Below are positions 51,216 to 58,379 of a DNA stretch of 64,000 nucleotides, one piece after another (within the stretch, counting starts at the first letter, position 1; each line of letters opens with the position of its first letter). A program made the translations under genes and the position numbers. The stretch is from Megasphaera stantonii. GTDB taxonomy: Bacteria; Bacillota; Negativicutes; Veillonellales; Megasphaeraceae. The notes beneath the pieces were generated by a model that saw only the letters and a program-made list of their open reading frames with translations, made no database searches and was not told where the DNA came from. The stretch is from the NCBI RefSeq assembly GCF_003367905.1, contig NZ_CP029462.1, forward strand, positions 248,001 to 312,000, in the 5' to 3' direction.

Positions 51216-51527
51216 TTAGTATGCCCTGCCGCCGGAAGCCCGGCCCGAATCTCTGCGTCTCTCATGACGATGGTAATTACGACTGCAAGTTACGGAACAA
51301 AACCGCTGCCGCTTGTCCTCCTTTTCCGTTACATACACAATCCGACCGCATTGACGGCAACGGAACGTGCGCAAAATCCGGTCTTCTGGCGGCTTTACCA
51401 CATGCTGGATATGGTCATTGCCGATACGATTATGGAAATAATGGCAGCATCGCGCCGAACAAAACCGCTGTTTTTTCTCTGCAGGGATAAATATTGAGCC
51501 GCAAAAATCGCAAGTCCGTTCTTTCAT
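51216..51527 (-). CDS. Double zinc-finger protein
   Basis: 103 aa from ATG 51527. Two similar zinc-binding units: TCDFCGSIFIPAEKKQRFCS with ARCCHYFHNR, and FRCRQCGRIVYVTEKEDKRQ with RFCSVTCSRNYH. Each has CxxC and C-x4-C pairs and a trailing His-rich helix; the C-terminus is Arg-rich. Likely nucleic-acid binding. Precedes the 916-aa operon on the same strand and follows the pentapeptide gene. Confidence 0.7.
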   Translation of the reverse strand: MKERTCDFCGSIFIPAEKKQRFCSARCCHYFHNRIGNDHIQHVVKPPEDRILRTFRCRQCGRIVYVTEKEDKRQRFCSVTCSRNYHRHERRRDSGRASGGRAY

Positions 51528-51528
51528 G

Positions 51529-52050
51529 TCACCGCCCTCTTTCCGATTCTCGGCCGCCTGTATGGCGGCCAATAACCCTCTTTACCTGTTTTTCCCCAGA
51601 TAATTCCTGCCTAAGCTTCGCCGTATGCCGTTCATATTCCGTCTGCGTCGCCCCGCCGAGCCCAAACCGCACGGAATCCACATCCAAAGCCTTGCCCTTA
51701 TTACGCGTCATATACATGCTCTCAAACGAGGCGCCGGCGAGGCGCATGTCGTCAATCCGGCACCCGTCTATCCGCCCGTGATCCAGCTTGGCCAACGTCA
51801 AATCAGCGCTACGTAATTCGCAGTCACTAAAATACGAATTGCTGAAGACGGCCTCCTGCATCTTTGCGTTTTTAAAGTTGCAGCCTTCAAACTCGCAGCG
51901 GTTGAACTCCGTATGCGACATATCCGCTCTTTCAGCCTGCACGCCTTTAAATTTGCATTCCACATAATATTTCTTATCGCCCATCTCTGGAAGCGCATTG
52001 AAGGTCTTGCCTTCAATCACTTCCCGGCCGAAAAACATCTTTTTTTCCAT
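51529..52050 (-). CDS. Pentapeptide-repeat protein
   Basis: 173 aa from ATG 52050. Residues ~30-115 form about sixteen pentapeptide units of the A(D/N)(L/F)xx kind: FNRCEFEGCNFKNAKMQEAV, FSNSYFSDCELRSADLTLAK. The C-terminal tail is basic. Pentapeptide repeats fold as a right-handed beta-helix with DNA-like charge distribution; Qnr and MfpA examples protect gyrase. Whether this one does is not visible. Confidence 0.78.
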   Translation of the reverse strand: MEKKMFFGREVIEGKTFNALPEMGDKKYYVECKFKGVQAERADMSHTEFNRCEFEGCNFKNAKMQEAVFSNSYFSDCELRSADLTLAKLDHGRIDGCRIDDMRLAGASFESMYMTRNKGKALDVDSVRFGLGGATQTEYERHTAKLRQELSGEKQVKRVIGRHTGGRESERGR

Positions 52051-52054
52051 AGTA

Positions 52055-52393
52055 TTACCTCGTTTCATCTTCTATAAAATCCAGAATCTCAATTTTCGTA
52101 ACCAGTTGATCCAATTCTCTATATTCAAGCTGCATATTTAAAGAGCCTTTGTGGTTCTGAAACGTGACGTCGAAAAAGAACTCCTCCTGGTCCGTAACCG
52201 GGATAATTTCGACGTCATTACTTTTCGAAAGCACCCGCTCCTCAATACAATCGGCCAACGCGGCAAAGGGTAACACGCCTCTGGCATTCCCCCGAAACCT
52301 TCGCTGCACATGCCCGGTAAATTCCGCACATTGCAGCGTATATTCCACAATATGTGTGCCCGTATCATGGGCCAGGGACGGATACTGTTTCAT
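52055..52393 (-). CDS. Hypothetical 112-aa protein
   Basis: ATG 52393. Alternating beta-type pattern (GTHIVEYTLQCAEFTGHVQR, EEFFFDVTFQNHKGSLNMQL), short C-terminal helix (LVTKIEILDFIEDE). Not recognised. It follows the small membrane protein gene without a gap and is separated from the pentapeptide gene by 4 nt, so all belong to one transcript. Confidence 0.5.
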   Translation of the reverse strand: MKQYPSLAHDTGTHIVEYTLQCAEFTGHVQRRFRGNARGVLPFAALADCIEERVLSKSNDVEIIPVTDQEEFFFDVTFQNHKGSLNMQLEYRELDQLVTKIEILDFIEDETR

Positions 52394-52675
52394 CTATATC
52401 ACCCCATGTACGATGCAGTAGAATAAAAACAACCCGACCGTAAATAATATCGCCGTGTTGACCAGTTCCAGTTTAAGGCGCAGATGTTCCGATTTGATCA
52501 ACTTCGTTACCGTCTCAACAAAGACTTCATACTGTTCCTCGTTTTTAATCTGTAGTTTCAAATTACGGCTCAATACATCTACTATATCGCGCTGCATTTC
52601 ATTGACTTCTTTCAGCAGCTCTTCGACACGAACTTTTTGCCTCTGCTGCAAAATCTCTTTATCTGTGTCATCCAT
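52394..52675 (-). CDS. Small membrane protein with coiled coil
   Basis: 93 aa. Charged helical N-terminal two thirds (DDTDKEILQQRQKVRVEELL) followed by a C-terminal membrane helix (LVNTAILFTVGLFLFYCIVH). A tail-anchored layout. The next gene upstream encodes a second single-helix protein; both may form a membrane complex. No known family. Confidence 0.5.
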   Translation of the reverse strand: MDDTDKEILQQRQKVRVEELLKEVNEMQRDIVDVLSRNLKLQIKNEEQYEVFVETVTKLIKSEHLRLKLELVNTAILFTVGLFLFYCIVHGVI

Positions 52676-52697
52676 TGTTTCATCGCCCTTTCCTAAT

Positions 52698-52886
52698 TTA
52701 TAAAAACAGCACTTTCACAGCAATCAGCACTGCAGCTGACATCAACACTGTACTTTCAACCAGTTCTGGCGGCTGGAATACATATTCCGTTATTCCATAC
52801 ACGATAAAGAAAAGCATCAGTGCCGCTACAGCGTATATAATCCGTACAACCAGCTGTACCAATGCCTCTTTGATTTCACTATTCAT
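52698..52886 (-). CDS. Small two-helix membrane protein
   Basis: 62 aa: helix 1 LVVRIIYAVAALMLFFIVYG, short periplasmic loop (TEYVFQPPELVE), helix 2 TVLMSAAVLIAVKVLFL. GGAGGGGAGC precedes the ATG. First gene of the 52886-51216 minus-strand run, just after a copy of the dispersed motif. Function unknown. Confidence 0.5.
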   Translation of the reverse strand: MNSEIKEALVQLVVRIIYAVAALMLFFIVYGITEYVFQPPELVESTVLMSAAVLIAVKVLFL

Positions 52887-52966
52887 TGCTCCCCTCCCTC
52901 TTTTTGAAAATTTATATCGTTTTCACACGAATATGGTTTCGTTTTTGGTTTGAATTCAAACTTCAG

Positions 52967-52991
52967 GTGTCAATTCAGCACAAATTGGCAC
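52967..52991 (+). repeat. Dispersed motif, copy 5 (two bases shorter)
   Basis: GTGTCAATTCAGCACAAATT then GGCAC aligns with the 27-nt motif at 34608 if two bases are deleted in the middle. It lies between the primase-like gene and the small membrane protein genes. Confidence 0.5.
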
Positions 52992-53058
52992 TTAAAAGTT
53001 ATGCTTTTCACATAATGTTTATTGGAATATGCAAACGTAACCTCTCATCGGAGATTCG

Positions 53059-53916
53059 CTATCTCCCTTGGTTAATGCTTTTTTCAAGCGTTCTCTGTCC
53101 GTAAGTCTTGCCATTACTGAAATGAACGGTATCCCACTTGTCCCTCATACGCCCGGAATTGCGGAAAATTCGGTCAGTTTGGGCCAGATCGTTGCCGTTG
53201 ATAAAATTGATCTGCCAGCAAAAATACAGGTCATCACGGCTCGTATCGCCGTACATGGCGTCTTCGCCGTTGTACAAGCGAATCATAAGCTCCTTGTTTT
53301 TCTGGGAAAAGAGCTTTTTGAGCACTTGTGCGTCGTCCAGCATCAGCTTGGGTACAGATGGTGCAGGTGAAGCATCTACAGGGGCCGGCGCCGGCAGCAC
53401 GACGTCCATCAAATAGTCAAGCACATCTTGCCCGTTGTTGATCGGAGCCCATAAGATGCAATTCCCGGTGACAGTGAAAAAACGATTTGCCGAATATATT
53501 TCTATTTTGTCGTTTCTAGCCCCTTTACGGCCGTCCCGAATGATTCCGGTCACGATGATATGCAAACCGCGCCCAGAAGGGCTAATTTCGCTATAGGAGC
53601 CTAAGGATTTCATGATACGGTATGCATCCTTTGTCAAAACCATATCCTCAACGCAATGATCGATATCGATACCAATAAATGGGTCCTGTTCCGTAAAAAC
53701 AAACCCTAGGCCGTCGTAGTCGCAGGCTGCCCGGCAGGCTTCTTCGTATGTGCCCCATGTTAAAGGGTCATTGACTTTGGCAGGCTGTCCGTTTTTGGGA
53801 TCAAAAGGCACCTTGATTTTCTTGACGCGCCCCTTCTCTTTTCGTTTGACAATTTTCCAGCACACCCATTGTGCATATTCTCGTAATTCTTCCGGTATTC
53901 GGTGTATCATTTCCAT
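53059..53916 (-). CDS. Primase-polymerase-like protein (NrS-1-like), no helicase domain
   Basis: 285 aa from ATG 53916 (AAGGAGG six bases upstream). N-terminal pattern PEELREYAQWVCWKIVKRKE, KIKVPFDPKNGQPAKVNDP, ACDYDGLGFVFTEQDPFIGI then DIDHC, SGRGLHIIVTG: the archaeo-eukaryotic-primase-like fold seen in phage/plasmid primase-polymerases, with acidic D-I-D. The C-terminal ~80 residues (KKLFSQKNKELMIRLYNGED ... WQINFINGND) match the helix-bundle domain that follows such primases. The usual SF3/RepA-like helicase is absent. A role in element replication or strand conversion is likely. Confidence 0.78.
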   Translation of the reverse strand: MEMIHRIPEELREYAQWVCWKIVKRKEKGRVKKIKVPFDPKNGQPAKVNDPLTWGTYEEACRAACDYDGLGFVFTEQDPFIGIDIDHCVEDMVLTKDAYRIMKSLGSYSEISPSGRGLHIIVTGIIRDGRKGARNDKIEIYSANRFFTVTGNCILWAPINNGQDVLDYLMDVVLPAPAPVDASPAPSVPKLMLDDAQVLKKLFSQKNKELMIRLYNGEDAMYGDTSRDDLYFCWQINFINGNDLAQTDRIFRNSGRMRDKWDTVHFSNGKTYGQRTLEKSINQGR

Positions 53917-53927
53917 CCATCGCCTCC

Positions 53928-54365
53928 TTACTTTTCCAAAACCCGTTCCCGGCACCTGCCGTGTTCCTGTTCCTTACCGCTGTTCCTGCGTATTACAGCA
54001 GCCAGCTTCTTCCTGTGCCAGGCTTCCCCCCGTTCCTTCCGGAAATCCTTGCAGTTTTCCAGGCGGTAAGGAATGCCCTGCCGCCGCATATAGCGTTCCA
54101 GCTCGTCCAATCTTCCGGTATATTGGTCCTGCCAGAACGCCAGGGACGCCTCATGTCCGGTCTGTACGGCGTCTTTCATCTGCATATCGATATACCGCAG
54201 CTGCCGGATTTCGTTCCAAAGATGTTCCTGCTGCCGCTGGGTCATGCCGCTTGCTTCCAGTACATCCACACTGGCTTCACTGTCTCCGGCAATCCCCAAG
54301 GCTTCCCATACGGATTCACTTCCACGTTCTTCTTGTGGATATTTTTTTCCGTCTTCATCTTTCAT
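53928..54365 (-). CDS. Hypothetical helical protein next to the primase
   Basis: 145 aa, ATG 54365. Charged, helical (TQRQQEHLWNEIRQLRYIDM, QYTGRLDELERYMRRQGIPY), strongly basic C-terminus (AWHRKKLAAVIRRNSGKEQE). No membrane segment or signature. It sits between the iteron-like region and the primase gene (11 nt gap), so it is probably a replication accessory; inference from context. Confidence 0.5.
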   Translation of the reverse strand: MKDEDGKKYPQEERGSESVWEALGIAGDSEASVDVLEASGMTQRQQEHLWNEIRQLRYIDMQMKDAVQTGHEASLAFWQDQYTGRLDELERYMRRQGIPYRLENCKDFRKERGEAWHRKKLAAVIRRNSGKEQEHGRCRERVLEK

Positions 54366-54782
54366 GATGTATCCTCATCCTTACTACTAACATATACTGT
54401 GTACATATACTCTAATCTCTTACGTCACATTGTGACAAAAGTTTTGTCACATCCGCGTCACAATGTGACGCTCTTATAAACGGCTTATTTATGCTGTCTC
54501 ATGGTATATTTTGATATAAATTATCACGCCGATGTTACGCCCCTTGTTACGCTGTCTGGGAATCGCCGTTACGCACCCCTGTGACAAGGGTGTGACAGTA
54601 TGTGACGTCACATCCGCGTCACAATGTGACGCTCCCGTATTTGGCGTTTCTATGCTGTCCCACACCATATTTTGATATGAATTATCACAGGCATGTTACG
54701 CACCTTGTTACGCTCGCGTTACGCATCTTGTTACGCTCGATTTACGCTTCGGCAAGTCTCTCCGTTACGCTCGTTAATAATT
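54366..54782. repeat. Iteron-like intergenic region (candidate replication origin)
   Basis: 417 nt without a gene. Contains eight GTTACGC and one TTTACGC, several ending in the pattern CTTGTTACGCTCG (54532-54770), and three palindromes GTCACA-(A/T)-TGTGAC or close (54424-54436, 54457-54469, 54618-54630). The blocks at 54446 and 54607 are imperfect direct repeats of about 130 nt, 161 nt apart, each holding GTCACATCCGCGTCACAATG and an ATTTTGATAT-AATTATCAC segment. Flanked by replication-type genes, it looks like an iteron origin or a multi-operator control region. Confidence 0.65.
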
Positions 54783-55256
54783 TCACGTATTTTTTACAGC
54801 ATTTCCTGGTGGCAAAGCTTCTTTTTTTCGGGATCTCATTTTCTGCATCCTTGTAGCAGCCTGCCTGTTCTGCCTCATTTTACGCATCCGGATAGCGCTG
54901 TCCGTCTCGCTTCCGACCATCGACTCATAATGAGATATGTAAAAAGCGCCGGTCATCATCGCTTCCGTCGGCGGCAGAATTTCTACGAGCTGCGCCCGGA
55001 TCAGCCGGTGCATACCGGCCTCGACTACGGATGGAGGCATGCCGGTCAACCGGCTCAATCCGTGCACATCGTACGGTATTTCATCGTTCCCTACCTGCTG
55101 AATCAGCTTGCCTTCATGACGTAACGAACGTATACACAAGGCTAAATACAGGCAGACATACTGCGGACCGTCTGGTTCGCTCATAAGCCATTTTATATCG
55201 TCCCGATCCAAAAAGTCATCTTTTATTTTCATGAAATAGTATTTCTTATTGCTCAT
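54783..55256 (-). CDS. Replisome-organiser N-terminal-domain protein, paralogue 1
   Basis: 157 aa. Opening KKYYFMKIKDDFLDRDDIKW, then QYVCLYLALCIRSLRHEGKL, DEIPYDVHGLSRLTGMPPSV and a recognition-type helix (MHRLIRAQLVEIL): the phage replisome-organiser N-terminal (winged-helix) pattern, seen in DnaD/DnaB-like initiators. The C-terminal part is a basic Arg/Met-rich tail (RMRKMRQNRQAATRMQKMRS) likely to bind DNA. Overlaps paralogue 2 by 4 nt. Borders the iteron-like region. Confidence 0.75.
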   Translation of the reverse strand: MSNKKYYFMKIKDDFLDRDDIKWLMSEPDGPQYVCLYLALCIRSLRHEGKLIQQVGNDEIPYDVHGLSRLTGMPPSVVEAGMHRLIRAQLVEILPPTEAMMTGAFYISHYESMVGSETDSAIRMRKMRQNRQAATRMQKMRSRKKEALPPGNAVKNT

Positions 55257-55561
55257 ATTGCCCTCCTAACAATGACTGAATTGGAGGAAGGCAATACCAG
55301 CGACGCATCGTTAACCTCCAGCAGCCCCGCTTTTACCAGTAATTGAATGCCTGAATCGATGACATTACCATCGATTGAAACAGGCGTATGCGCTTGAATC
55401 CATTGCACATTATAGGGTATCGCAGCCTCATTATCGTGCAAGGATAAGCAACACAGGTGAAGGTACAATAGTATATATAAGCTGCCGTTCGGTTGGCTTA
55501 ATATCCAATTGATGCAGTCCTGGTCGAAAAAATCATTTCTAATCCGCAGCTCCTTTTTCAT
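55253..55561 (-). CDS. Replisome-organiser N-terminal-domain protein, paralogue 2 (short)
   Basis: 102 aa from ATG 55561; a longer frame to 55669 overlaps the upstream gene and lacks a ribosome site. Same layout as paralogue 1: KKELRIRNDFFDQDCINWIL, LYILLYLHLCCLSLHDNEAA, IPYNVQWIQAHTPVSIDGNV, IQLLVKAGLLEV. The basic Arg-Met-Arg tail of the other two is missing, so it may be a regulator or heteromeric partner. Coupled to both neighbours. Confidence 0.7.
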   Translation of the reverse strand: MKKELRIRNDFFDQDCINWILSQPNGSLYILLYLHLCCLSLHDNEAAIPYNVQWIQAHTPVSIDGNVIDSGIQLLVKAGLLEVNDASLVLPSSNSVIVRRAI

Positions 55562-55562
55562 A

Positions 55563-56021
55563 TTAGCCCTCCCCTGCTTTTTTCCGGTATCGCATACGGC
55601 GCATCCGTTTGGCAGCACCGCACTCGGAGCCCAGATGTTCGAGCAGCGTGGGTATATAATACCGCCCATCTTCCAGTTTTTTAATCAATCCGACGTGTTC
55701 AAGTTTTACCATCCCTTGCTTGACTATGTGCACCGGTACTCGAGTTTTATGGGCGATATACTCCATGCTGCACGGCAATTTCCGCTCACCGACATTTTGT
55801 TGGAGCAGGCCGTCTTTACGCAAAAACGCCAGGCACAGCTTCAAGTAAAAATAAGCGTATATTTGGCTTTTATCTTCCTCTTCCAGCCATTCAATGGTTT
55901 CGTCCGACATAAAATCCAATCCCAGCCGATAAAAATATATCCGGCCGTTTCTGTCTCTCATGCCGCCTTCTTCAAAGTCAGGAAATAAACTATCTGACCA
56001 GTTTCTTTTTTCCATCTTCAT
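55563..56021 (-). CDS. Replisome-organiser N-terminal-domain protein, paralogue 3
   Basis: 152 aa. An N-terminal extension (WSDSLFPDFEEGGMRDRNGR) precedes the shared core: FYRLGLDFMSDETIEWLEEE, IYAYFYLKLCLAFLRKDGLL, KLPCSMEYIAHKTRVPVHIV, MVKLEHVGLIKKLEDGRYYI. It ends in a basic tail (AAKRMRRMRYRKKAGEG) like paralogue 1. Located 1 nt before paralogue 2 and 11 nt after ardC. Three tandem copies of this domain are unusual. Confidence 0.72.
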   Translation of the reverse strand: MKMEKRNWSDSLFPDFEEGGMRDRNGRIYFYRLGLDFMSDETIEWLEEEDKSQIYAYFYLKLCLAFLRKDGLLQQNVGERKLPCSMEYIAHKTRVPVHIVKQGMVKLEHVGLIKKLEDGRYYIPTLLEHLGSECGAAKRMRRMRYRKKAGEG

Positions 56022-56032
56022 GATCTCACCTC

Positions 56033-57139
56033 CTACCGGCTCAAAGCGCGTTCCCGTCCTTGTTCCTTTGCAGGGCTGCGCCGTGCTACGACGCGCCGTT
56101 TCCGGGGCTTAAGTTCAATGGTCCGCTGGATATTATGCTTCGGCCGTTCTTGCGGCGGCGTCTTGGCCGTGACAGCTTCTTGGCATACATCTTTTTCAGC
56201 TGTCATTTGCACAGTTTTTTCTTCTTCCTTCTTCAGATCCCGCTCAATCATATGGGACTTCATATAATCGACTGCTTTTTCTGCATCGCTTGCAGCACGG
56301 TACAATTCATTGGGATCACGCTTCAACACCTGCATCCAGCTGGTCAAATAGGCCGCATGGTTTTCATAGTGTTTTTTGTCAAATCGGACGTTATATTCTT
56401 GCTGAATAAACATAGAAGCCATTTCTGCCCGTAACTCTTCTTTAGCATAATCCGGCTGTCCGAACGTACCTCTTAAATCCCGGCCAAGCCGTTTTTCAGC
56501 ACCAGTGCTGTGGGCAATTTCATGGGTAACCGTCGCATAATAATGGTCAATCGAATCAAATTTTTCCGGCGCAATAACGTGAATCGTATCGTCCGTCTTG
56601 CGATAAAAGTTCTTTGCAGTCTGGTCATGGAAAATTTCAGCTTCACTATTTTTAATGAGCAGCTCCAGCTCGGCGATCTGCTTTTTCCGTTCCGCGGCGA
56701 TTTCTTCAGCCGTCCGTTCCGGCATAGCCGGGATGCCGTCTATCTGCTTGGCATTAAAAACGGTATAACCGGCAACCCGCCAATAGCGCGTTTCCTTTTT
56801 CGGCTCTTCGCTATCCGCCGCCCTTTCATCGCTTTTCTCTATCTCATAGGCCTTCCAAACTTCGATGGCCGTCCCTTTTTCGCCTTTTTTCACATGCCAG
56901 CCGTTTTCCTTGGCCTGATTAAAGGTACACCAGCGCGGATCATCATATCCCTTGGCTTCAGACGCAGCCATCAGGGATATGGCATTGCCGCCGCGGTAGG
57001 GTTTGCCAGTCACGGCATTGACCATCCGGTGTGCCGTATATCCCGGTTCCCAGAAAAAGGCCTTGCCGGCTTCCATATCAGCGACAATCTTATCTACCAG
57101 TTGCTTCCGCTGCTCTTCCAGCTTATTCGGCATCGCCAT
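56033..57139 (-). CDS. ardC: ArdC-family antirestriction protein with zincin domain
   Basis: 368 aa. N-terminal ArdC domain (about 1-135): FFWEPGYTAHRMVNAVTGKP, YRGGNAISLMAAS, DDPRWCTFNQAKENGWHVKK, GEKGTAIEVWK, YWRVAGYTVFNAKQIDGIP. It is followed by a metallopeptidase domain with HEIAH at 206-210 (zincin, H-E-x-x-H) and ELRAEMASMF as the third-ligand region. By family it binds ssDNA and protects incoming DNA from type I restriction. The C-terminal ~55 residues are basic and low-complexity. Confidence 0.9.
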   Translation of the reverse strand: MAMPNKLEEQRKQLVDKIVADMEAGKAFFWEPGYTAHRMVNAVTGKPYRGGNAISLMAASEAKGYDDPRWCTFNQAKENGWHVKKGEKGTAIEVWKAYEIEKSDERAADSEEPKKETRYWRVAGYTVFNAKQIDGIPAMPERTAEEIAAERKKQIAELELLIKNSEAEIFHDQTAKNFYRKTDDTIHVIAPEKFDSIDHYYATVTHEIAHSTGAEKRLGRDLRGTFGQPDYAKEELRAEMASMFIQQEYNVRFDKKHYENHAAYLTSWMQVLKRDPNELYRAASDAEKAVDYMKSHMIERDLKKEEEKTVQMTAEKDVCQEAVTAKTPPQERPKHNIQRTIELKPRKRRVVARRSPAKEQGRERALSR

Positions 57140-57260
57140 GACTGGTCACCTCCCCTTCATCTTCCCAAAAATCAGCAAGCAAATCTTCAAGCTCGCCAGG
57201 CATAAAAACGTCTTCATCATCTATGGCCCCATACGCACGGGCTTCAGTATCGTTCATCAT
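57123..57260 (-). CDS. 45-aa acidic mini-protein upstream of ardC
   Basis: Too short for ordinary gene calling. ATG ATG start at 57260 with AGGA six bases upstream, stop TAA at 57123; it overlaps the ardC start by 17 nt. Composition is extreme: about 16 Asp/Glu in 45 residues (GAIDDEDVFMPGELEDLLAD, FWEDEGEV). Coupling to ardC and the charge suggest a DNA-mimic or regulatory peptide, but it is equally possible that it only serves translational coupling. Confidence 0.5.
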   Translation of the reverse strand: MMNDTEARAYGAIDDEDVFMPGELEDLLADFWEDEGEVTSHGDAE

Positions 57261-57272
57261 ATACATTCCTCC

Positions 57273-57446
57273 TTATAATTTACTGTCCGGGAAATCAAAT
57301 TTGGATATCACCCGGATAGCGATTCCTTCTTTACCGGTAGCAATCTGGATCACATCGTTGTCGTTGTATCCCAGCAGTTGGCCATCGTGCCAGACAGCCT
57401 CCGTAAAAGTCAATGTCTTACCATTTATTTCAACTTCTATTCGCAT
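57273..57446 (-). CDS. Small 57-aa beta-rich protein
   Basis: ATG 57446 behind AGGTGATGAA, stop TAA at 57273. MRIEVEINGKTLTFTEAVWH, DGQLLGYNDNDVIQIATGKE, GIAIRVISKFDFP: alternating hydrophobic pattern as in small beta-barrels. Compact open frame with good ribosome site, 12 nt before the acidic mini-protein. No named family. Confidence 0.5.
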   Translation of the reverse strand: MRIEVEINGKTLTFTEAVWHDGQLLGYNDNDVIQIATGKEGIAIRVISKFDFPDSKL

Positions 57447-57454
57447 TTCATCAC

Positions 57455-57628
57455 CTATAAAACTTCCTGCTGTTCACGCTGTCTCTTTTCTTTTAGCCAC
57501 TGCTGGTAATCTGCCTGGACCTCCGGGTCCCGGGCAGCGTTTATCATGCTTTTACAGAAGAACTCAAACCGTATCTTCAGTTCATTTTCATTGACTGGCC
57601 GTGCCATCGCAGCTTCCAATTCCGTCAT
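57455..57628 (-). CDS. Small 57-aa helical protein
   Basis: ATG 57628 with GAGGTGG five bases upstream; a GTG at 57637 is in frame but contains part of the ribosome site. MTELEAAMARPVNENELKIR, FEFFCKSMINAARDPEVQAD, YQQWLKEKRQREQQEVL: all helix, charged at the C-terminus. Unknown role; first gene of the ardC transcript. Confidence 0.5.
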   Translation of the reverse strand: MTELEAAMARPVNENELKIRFEFFCKSMINAARDPEVQADYQQWLKEKRQREQQEVL

Positions 57629-57722
57629 ACAAGCCACCTCATTTCATGTCGCTTTTTTAAGTATTGATTCCATGATTTTTCACACGTATACTAAAGATAG
57701 AACTAATTCCCATCGGTACTTT

Positions 57723-57750
57723 GAATCCGCCTGTGGCAGCAGGCGGATTC
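57723..57750. terminator. Strong hairpin between the excisionase-like and ardC transcripts
   Basis: GAATCCGCCT-GTGGCAGC-AGGCGGATTC, perfect 10-bp arms, seven bases after the excisionase-like stop at 57757. No clear T-run follows on either strand, so termination strength is uncertain. Confidence 0.55.
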
Positions 57751-57756
57751 TATATT

Positions 57757-57999
57757 TCACTTCTCAGCTCCTACAGCTTGCTGCAATACGTCATACATAT
57801 CACAGCCGTCATACTTCTCTAAAAAACGGTTCAGCGTGACTTTCCGCACCCGCCGGTTCTTCTTAAACTTCAGCCCAATCAGCAGCCCGGCATCCATCAG
57901 CTCCCGCACAAAGGCCGGCGAAGTGCGAAGCCTGGCAGCTACTTCGTCGATGGACAGCAGCCGGTCGACGTCATCTGGGTAGATTCGTTCTTTTTCCAT
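57757..57999 (-). CDS. Excisionase/MerR-like small HTH protein
   Basis: 80 aa from ATG 57999 (GGAGGAGG eight bases upstream). YPDDVDRLLSIDEVAARLRT, SPAFVRELMDAGLLIGLKFK, VRKVTLNRFLEKY: the winged-helix excisionase/HTH_17 layout (SIDEVAARL ... L..G.L). On ICEs such proteins act as recombination directionality factors or transcription activators. It lies just downstream of the Cro-like gene. Confidence 0.72.
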   Translation of the reverse strand: MEKERIYPDDVDRLLSIDEVAARLRTSPAFVRELMDAGLLIGLKFKKNRRVRKVTLNRFLEKYDGCDMYDVLQQAVGAEK

Positions 58000-58031
58000 G
58001 CAACAAGCCTCCTCCAAGGAATTAACAGTTT

Positions 58032-58274
58032 TTATACGGTTTTCCGTATTTTATGGGTAAAAAAAAGAACAGAAATTTCTTCCGCTGATAATTTCCTTTC
58101 AGTAGCATGATTGGCAACTTTATCAATTTCCCGTTGGGTAAAAGGCACACGATTCCCTAATCTATCATATAAAGCAGTGGTGCCTATTCCTAGGAACTTT
58201 GCAAAATTGTCAATGCTCTTAAAGTGTTCAGCAATGAATCCTCTTAAATGAGCATAATTGAATTCTACATTCAA
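58032..58274 (-). CDS. Cro-like HTH regulator (DUF739-like)
   Basis: 80 aa. TTG start at 58274, with AAGGAGG eight bases upstream. HLRGFIAEHFKSIDNFAKFL, GIGTTALYDRLGNRVPFTQR, EIDKVANHATERKLSAEEIS: the phage Cro/DUF739 pattern. Divergent from the CI-like gene and separated by operators O1-O3; a fourth copy of the operator overlaps its own last codons. This resembles a lysis-lysogeny switch used to control transfer. Confidence 0.78.
   Translation of the reverse strand: MNVEFNYAHLRGFIAEHFKSIDNFAKFLGIGTTALYDRLGNRVPFTQREIDKVANHATERKLSAEEISVLFFTHKIRKTV
58034..58049. promoter_or_regulatory. Operator O0, inside the Cro-like gene end
   Basis: ATACGG-TTTT-CCGTAT, identical to O1, overlapping the last codons and stop of the Cro-like gene. 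Confidence 0.6.
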
Positions 58275-58292
58275 TTTTATCGCCTCCTTCTT

Positions 58293-58308
58293 ATACGGTT
58301 TTCCGTAT
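58293..58308. promoter_or_regulatory. Operator O1
   Basis: ATACGG-TTTT-CCGTAT, a perfect inverted repeat 18 nt upstream of the Cro-like start. Confidence 0.7.
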
Positions 58309-58338
58309 TTCAATCGTATCGTATTTTAATCTATCTGT

Positions 58339-58354
58339 CAACGGTTTTCCGTAT
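58339..58354. promoter_or_regulatory. Operator O2
   Basis: CAACGG-TTTT-CCGTAT, same repeat with two changed outer bases, 46 nt from O1. Confidence 0.65.
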
Positions 58355-58379
58355 TTTTCTTCGTAAAAAAGTTGATTTT

